Source: Candidatus Woesebacteria bacterium GW2011_GWA1_41_7
GTDB taxonomy: Bacteria; Patescibacteriota; Microgenomatia; UBA8517
Direction: 5' to 3'
NCBI GenBank assembly: GCA_000997405.1
Contig: LCBU01000037.1
Location: forward strand, 1 to 8,998
DNA length: 8,998 nucleotides
Shown here: piece by piece, positions 6,648 to 8,998 of the stretch
Layout of the letters: each line of letters begins with the position of its first letter
Numbering within the stretch: the first letter of the stretch is position 1
Position numbers and translations under genes: made by a program
The notes under the pieces: generated by a model
The model's input: only the letters and a program-made list of their open reading frames with translations
Databases searched by the model: none
Told to the model about the DNA's origin: nothing

Positions 6648-6806
6648 ATGACGCCATTACCAAAACGAAAACATACCAGGTCCCGATCAGATATCAGGCG
6701 CGGAGGCCAACCGAAAATAAAACTCGGGAACTTAGCTAAATGCAGTAACTGCAGTAAACTTAAAGAATCTCATCGTGCATGCCCATATTGTGGCTTTTAT
6801 AAATGA
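6648..6806 (+). CDS. rpmF: 50S ribosomal protein L32
   Basis: A 52-residue large-subunit ribosomal protein. The N-terminus [18 protein letters not shown] follows the family's 'VPKRK.S.sR.d.RR' pattern, a basic tail that penetrates rRNA. The C-terminal half is a zinc ribbon with all four cysteines (C32-x2-C35 and C45-x2-C48) in the contexts LAKCSNC and [10 protein letters not shown]. It ends at GFYK and so lacks the short 'KGREVI'-like extension of many L32 proteins. It is the first gene of a six-gene run; its TGA overlaps the nusB ATG in an ATGA arrangement. It lies 8 nt after a TAAAAT box embedded in a repeat array and has no Shine-Dalgarno motif. Confidence 0.95.
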   Translation: MTPLPKRKHTRSRSDIRRGGQPKIKLGNLAKCSNCSKLKESHRACPYCGFYK

Positions 6807-7168
6807 AAACAGCTACAGACCCTAGACACCTCAGAAGACGTGAGGCTGTAAAAATCCTTTTTGCAGAAACCTACACTACCCAACCTAATCCACCGGAGTT
6901 GGTTCAGAAAATACTAAAAAAGAAGAATAAAATTAATAAACTGATTATCGGTTCCGCTCCCCAATGGCCTATCGATAAACTCAACAAAATAGATCTGGTA
7001 ATTCTCTGGCTGGCCATATACGAACTTGAGAACGAAGATACTCCACCAAAAGTGGTCATCGACGAAGCTGTCGAGTTGGCCAAAGAATTCGGAAGCGAAT
7101 CTTCCTCTTCTTTTATTAACGGTGTTTTAGGTACAATATATAAAGAAGAGTCCCACAAGAATGAATAA
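6803..7168 (+). CDS. nusB: Transcription antitermination protein NusB
   Basis: A small all-helical RNA-binding protein (121 aa) that, with NusE/S10, binds boxA RNA and helps RNA polymerase read through rRNA operons. The N-terminal [12 protein letters not shown] matches the first, RNA-contacting helix of the family. The C-terminal half is strongly conserved: [17 protein letters not shown] (about 61-77), then [31 protein letters not shown]. It is 15-20 residues shorter than common NusB proteins, and the missing part lies between helix 1 and the INKLI segment, so the N-terminal subdomain is trimmed. Its ATG overlaps the rpmF stop by 4 bp and its end overlaps the next gene by 8 bp, implying translational coupling. 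Grouping with ribosomal genes and RNase III fits a role in rRNA synthesis. Confidence 0.94.
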   Translation: MKTATDPRHLRRREAVKILFAETYTTQPNPPELVQKILKKKNKINKLIIGSAPQWPIDKLNKIDLVILWLAIYELENEDTPPKVVIDEAVELAKEFGSESSSSFINGVLGTIYKEESHKNE

Positions 7169-7403
7169 AGAATATAACGAAATCAGTGAGTCTACAAAAA
7201 AGGAGCTCGCCAATTTTCTTGGAATTGAGCCGGAGGATATCGAGAACGATTTTTCCCTAACCGAGGATCTTCATATGAAGCCCACGGATTTAACAGATTT
7301 TATGGAGATGTTATCAAAAATGAATTTTGATACCGACAAAATCGATCTTACGGAAATTGAAACATTTTCTGATCTTATCGATGCCCTAACACAGCACCAA
7401 TGA
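7161..7403 (+). CDS. Acyl-carrier-protein-like protein lacking the phosphopantetheine serine
   Basis: An 80-residue acidic protein that lines up along its whole length with bacterial [13 protein letters not shown] resembles 'kkiiaeqLGv', [13 protein letters not shown] resembles 'eeVt..asf.eDLG', and [13 protein letters not shown] resembles the ACP C-terminus 'Tv.d.idyi..hq'. In ACP the 4'-phosphopantetheine arm is attached to the serine of DSL directly after 'EDLGA'. Here the same stretch reads [13 protein letters not shown], placing Pro41 at the serine position with Thr42 next to it. So the fold is predicted to be kept while the ability to carry acyl chains is probably lost. It overlaps nusB by 8 bp and rnc by 4 bp, and the acp-rnc order is widely conserved. 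Possible roles are a structural partner or binding adaptor in RNA processing; that is speculation. A divergent ACP using Thr42 is less likely. Confidence 0.78.
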   Translation: MNKEYNEISESTKKELANFLGIEPEDIENDFSLTEDLHMKPTDLTDFMEMLSKMNFDTDKIDLTEIETFSDLIDALTQHQ

Positions 7404-8071
7404 AAAATACTGACTCTCTGGAGAACCTATTTACAAACAAAGACTTACTTGACCAAGCGCTTACACACCGTTCCTGGGTAAATGAACATAAAGGTGAAAG
7501 GGGAACAAACGAAAGAATGGAGTTTTTGGGAGACGCTATTTTGGAATTTGTTATCTCAAAGGAAATATATAGTCTCTATCCTGACAAAGAAGAGGGCTAC
7601 CTCACCGCCCTAAGAGCAAATTTGGTAAACACCGTTGCGCTCGCCGAAATTGCCATTATACTGGACCTCGGTCCAAAACTTTTTCTTTCTAAAGGTGAAG
7701 AAGACGGTGGAGGAAGAACCAACTCATCACTACTCGCAGACACAGTCGAGGCAATTATCGGAGCTCTTTTTATGGATGGCGGTTTAGAAAAAGCCGAGGA
7801 ATTTATCAAAAATAACATTCTGATCCATACCGAAGACAAAGCCAGCAAACCTCTAAAAGATTTTAAAAGCAGGCTTCAGGAAACCGTACAGGCAAAGGGT
7901 TTTTCGGCACCAAAATACCAGGTGGTTGAAGAATCAGGTCCGGATCACAGCAAAAAATTTATTATAGAAGTCCTAATAAATGGAAAGTCCTGGGGGAGGG
8001 GTGAAGGAAAAAGCAAGAGTAGTGCGGAGCAGGAAGCTGCTAGACAGGTACTCGCAAAAAAGGTACAATAG
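7400..8071 (+). CDS. rnc: Ribonuclease III
   Basis: Double-strand-specific endoribonuclease (223 aa) that cuts rRNA precursors and structured mRNAs, acting as a dimer with Mg2+. The nuclease domain (about 5-145) contains the signature NERMEFLGDAIL. The four catalytic acidic residues are visible as Glu41, Asp45, Asp114 and Glu117, matching the E. coli numbering exactly. The double-stranded RNA-binding domain covers about 151-222, from PLKDFKSRLQE through KYQVVEESGPDHSKKF to the conserved GKSKSSAEQEAARQVL. Nothing is missing and length is typical. Its ATG overlaps the stop of the ACP-like gene (ATGA), and rpsP begins 7 bp after its stop. No Shine-Dalgarno site precedes it, so translation probably depends on coupling. 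Confidence 0.97.
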   Translation: MKNTDSLENLFTNKDLLDQALTHRSWVNEHKGERGTNERMEFLGDAILEFVISKEIYSLYPDKEEGYLTALRANLVNTVALAEIAIILDLGPKLFLSKGEEDGGGRTNSSLLADTVEAIIGALFMDGGLEKAEEFIKNNILIHTEDKASKPLKDFKSRLQETVQAKGFSAPKYQVVEESGPDHSKKFIIEVLINGKSWGRGEGKSKSSAEQEAARQVLAKKVQ

Positions 8072-8078
8072 GCTCCAT

Positions 8079-8300
8079 ATGGTTACAATCAGACTTTCGA
8101 GATTTGGCAGAAAAAAGGCACCCTTTTATAGGGTGGTTGTTGTTGATTCCAGAAAAAAGACTACAGGTGGTGTCATTGAATTCATTGGAACATGGAACCC
8201 CATCAAGAATCTGACTGTTGTCGATAAGGATAAATTAACGGAGTGGGTAAAAAAAGGTGCCCAAGTTAGTCCTGCGGTAAAAAAGATTATTGAAAAGTAA
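8079..8300 (+). CDS. rpsP: 30S ribosomal protein S16
   Basis: A 73-residue small-subunit ribosomal protein important for 30S assembly. The start MVTIRLSRFGRKKAPFYRVVVVDS is the canonical S16 N-terminus, and IEFIGTWNP matches the family's 'ie.lG.ynP'. The C-terminal WVKKGAQVSPAVKKII matches the conserved '.W...GAqpt.tV..ll' helix. It stops directly after this helix, without the tail seen in longer homologues. ATG 8079 is chosen over the in-frame ATG at 7980 because the upstream 33 codons overlap rnc in another frame and do not resemble S16. It lies 7 bp after rnc and 7 bp before khpA. The rpsP-khpA pair is a common bacterial arrangement. Confidence 0.96.
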   Translation: MVTIRLSRFGRKKAPFYRVVVVDSRKKTTGGVIEFIGTWNPIKNLTVVDKDKLTEWVKKGAQVSPAVKKIIEK

Positions 8301-8307
8301 ATTCATT

Positions 8308-8547
8308 ATGAAAGAACTATTGGAATTTTTGTTAAAGGGAATTTTAGGAGAGAGTCCAAAAGGCAAGGAGGAGTTTGAGATCGTAGAGTTAAATGAAGAT
8401 GGAAGACTCTCTTATACGATAAAATCTGCTCCGGAAAATATGGGTCTTATCATCGGAAAAGGTGGGCGCATGATCAAATCCCTCAGAAACATACTTAAAG
8501 TCAGAGCTACACTTGAAAAAACCGCAGTTACTCTCAACGTTGAGTAA
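8308..8547 (+). CDS. khpA: KH-domain RNA-binding protein KhpA (YlqC family)
   Basis: A 79-residue protein made of a single type II KH domain that binds RNA, known in Gram-positive bacteria to pair with KhpB/Jag and affect cell-division and envelope gene expression. The RNA-binding GxxG loop is GLIIGKGGRMIKSLR (GKGG at 50-53), preceded by a beta strand region YTIKSAPENM and followed by the helix that ends at LKVRATLEK. The N-terminus MKELLEFLLKGIL is typical of the family. ATG 8308 is used; a TTG at 8290 in frame would overlap the rpsP end and adds residues without family support. It is the last gene of the six-gene run and faces the pilO-like gene. The rimM and trmD genes that often follow are absent here. 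Confidence 0.92.
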   Translation: MKELLEFLLKGILGESPKGKEEFEIVELNEDGRLSYTIKSAPENMGLIIGKGGRMIKSLRNILKVRATLEKTAVTLNVE

Positions 8548-8567
8548 ATACTTCTTTTTATATAAAA
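8533..8567 (+). terminator. Possible terminator region between convergent khpA and pilO-like genes
   Basis: The perfect palindrome CTCAACGTTGAG (8533-8544) lies at the end of khpA, followed after 6 nt by the T-rich run CTTCTTTTT (8551-8559). A second AT-only palindrome, TTTTATATAAAA (8556-8567), sits in the 22-bp gap between the two stops and could serve either strand. The first stem has almost no loop, so a strong hairpin is unlikely. This is a weak call resting mainly on the convergent position. Confidence 0.3.
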
Positions 8568-8569
8568 TC

Positions 8570-8998
8570 TCACAAACCAAAAGGATTGGCGTTAATTCCG
8601 CTTGTGGAAGAAGCTGCCGGGATATCAATCACCGATTGACTAAGTTTTCCTATCTGAGTCAGTAAATCTTTCTCGGATGCTGTTAAATCCGTAATCGGCT
8701 GAGTAACGGTAGGAATCGTTTTTGGAAGTGAAGCAAAGTAAGTCTTCGTTGTAATACTTGCCGATCCAAAACCGGTATCCTCAACCAAATCCATTTTTTC
8801 AACAAAAGTAATCGGAGCAATTGTGTCAACTCCTTTTATAAAGGCTGTAACGGCGTCTCTTGGACCTATCAAATTAAATGATGTTTTAACATGCGAAATT
8901 TCGTCAGTACTACCGTCAGAAACTGTGGACCTTAATCCTTCAATTATCACCAAGTTAGTTGAGGCAAGCATCTTTAATTGAGAAATTACCTGGAGTGA
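8570..8998 (-). CDS. PilO-like type IV pilus assembly protein, C-terminal part (5' end outside window)
   Basis: The last 142 residues of a minus-strand gene; the frame is open to base 8998, so the ATG at 8971 is probably internal. The segment ISQLKMLASTNLVIIEGL looks like the PilO helix-to-strand transition '.l..LA...gv.i..l'. Then SFNLIGPRDAVTAFIKGVDTI matches the 'v.v.G.y..v..Fl..le.l' core of the ferredoxin-like C-terminal domain, followed by the final strand ITTKTYFA. After it is an extended 40-residue tail ending SGINANPFGL. PilO with PilN and PilM forms the inner-membrane alignment complex of type IV pili. The membrane helix expected at the N-terminus lies outside the window. The assignment rests on pattern only, since no catalytic motif exists; a generic pilus or secretion protein with the same fold is the alternative. 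Confidence 0.6.
   Translation of the reverse strand, partial: SLQVISQLKMLASTNLVIIEGLRSTVSDGSTDEISHVKTSFNLIGPRDAVTAFIKGVDTIAPITFVEKMDLVEDTGFGSASITTKTYFASLPKTIPTVTQPITDLTASEKDLLTQIGKLSQSVIDIPAASSTSGINANPFGL

Noticed and set aside
6539..6739. 66-codon plus-strand frame with an 11-residue repeat (TSLPRLKPRGK twice)
   Set aside because: The repeat is only the 33-bp non-coding hairpin unit read in frame, and the second half overlaps the clearly real rpmF in another frame.
7980..8078. N-terminally extended rpsP from ATG 7980
   Set aside because: The extra 33 codons overlap the end of rnc out of frame and have no S16 similarity, whereas the ATG at 8079 gives the canonical MVTIRLSRFG start.
8290..8307. 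TTG start for khpA
   Set aside because: It overlaps rpsP and adds KSKFI-type residues with no family support; the ATG at 8308 gives a standard KhpA N-terminus.

Overview
The window is a compact piece of bacterial chromosome with moderate-to-low GC. Genes are tightly packed and often overlap by 4-11 bp, and TGA is used as an ordinary stop (recG, rpmF, the ACP-like gene, pilO-like gene), so the code is the standard bacterial one and not the TGA=Gly code. Several traits together suggest a small-genome lineage such as the Candidate Phyla Radiation (Patescibacteria): minimal proteins (121-aa NusB, 52-aa L32, 73-aa S16), an acyl-carrier-like protein without its prosthetic-group serine, a PilO-like pilus gene beside housekeeping genes, and almost no Shine-Dalgarno sequences. 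That placement is inference; no rRNA marker is present.

Layout. (1) 1-537 (+): 3' end of pheT, meeting head-on and overlapping by 11 bp the end of (2) a class A penicillin-binding protein, 527-3115 (-), with a C-terminal Ig-like domain. (3) A 77-bp divergent promoter region, 3116-3192. (4) tyrS, 3193-4377 (+), with a perfect 24-bp internal tandem duplication just ahead of its ATP-binding site, followed 1 bp later by a 34-codon membrane microprotein gene. (5) recG, 4536-6542 (+), with its own TATAAT promoter. (6) A 105-bp spacer filled with hairpin-forming 33-bp tandem repeats, the last of which supplies a promoter. (7) A six-gene run rpmF-nusB-ACP-like-rnc-rpsP-khpA, 6648-8547 (+), almost without spacing. 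(8) A convergent pilO-like gene, 8570 to the window edge (-).

Most genes serve information processing: tRNA charging (PheT, TyrS), ribosome parts (L32, S16), rRNA transcription and processing (NusB, RNase III), RNA binding (KhpA) and fork rescue (RecG). PBP1A and the PilO-like protein belong to the cell envelope. The six-gene run resembles the rpmF-(plsX/fab)-acpP-rnc-...-rpsP-khpA order known from many bacteria, but with the fatty-acid genes missing and the surviving acyl-carrier fold lacking its phosphopantetheine serine. I regard this as the most interesting biology in the window.

Regulatory signals share a pattern: the -10 boxes of tyrS, recG and rpmF lie only 5-8 nt before the ATG, which predicts leaderless or nearly leaderless mRNAs, and the genes inside operons lack Shine-Dalgarno motifs. 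I found no CRISPR array, tRNA, rRNA, insertion sequence or defence system.
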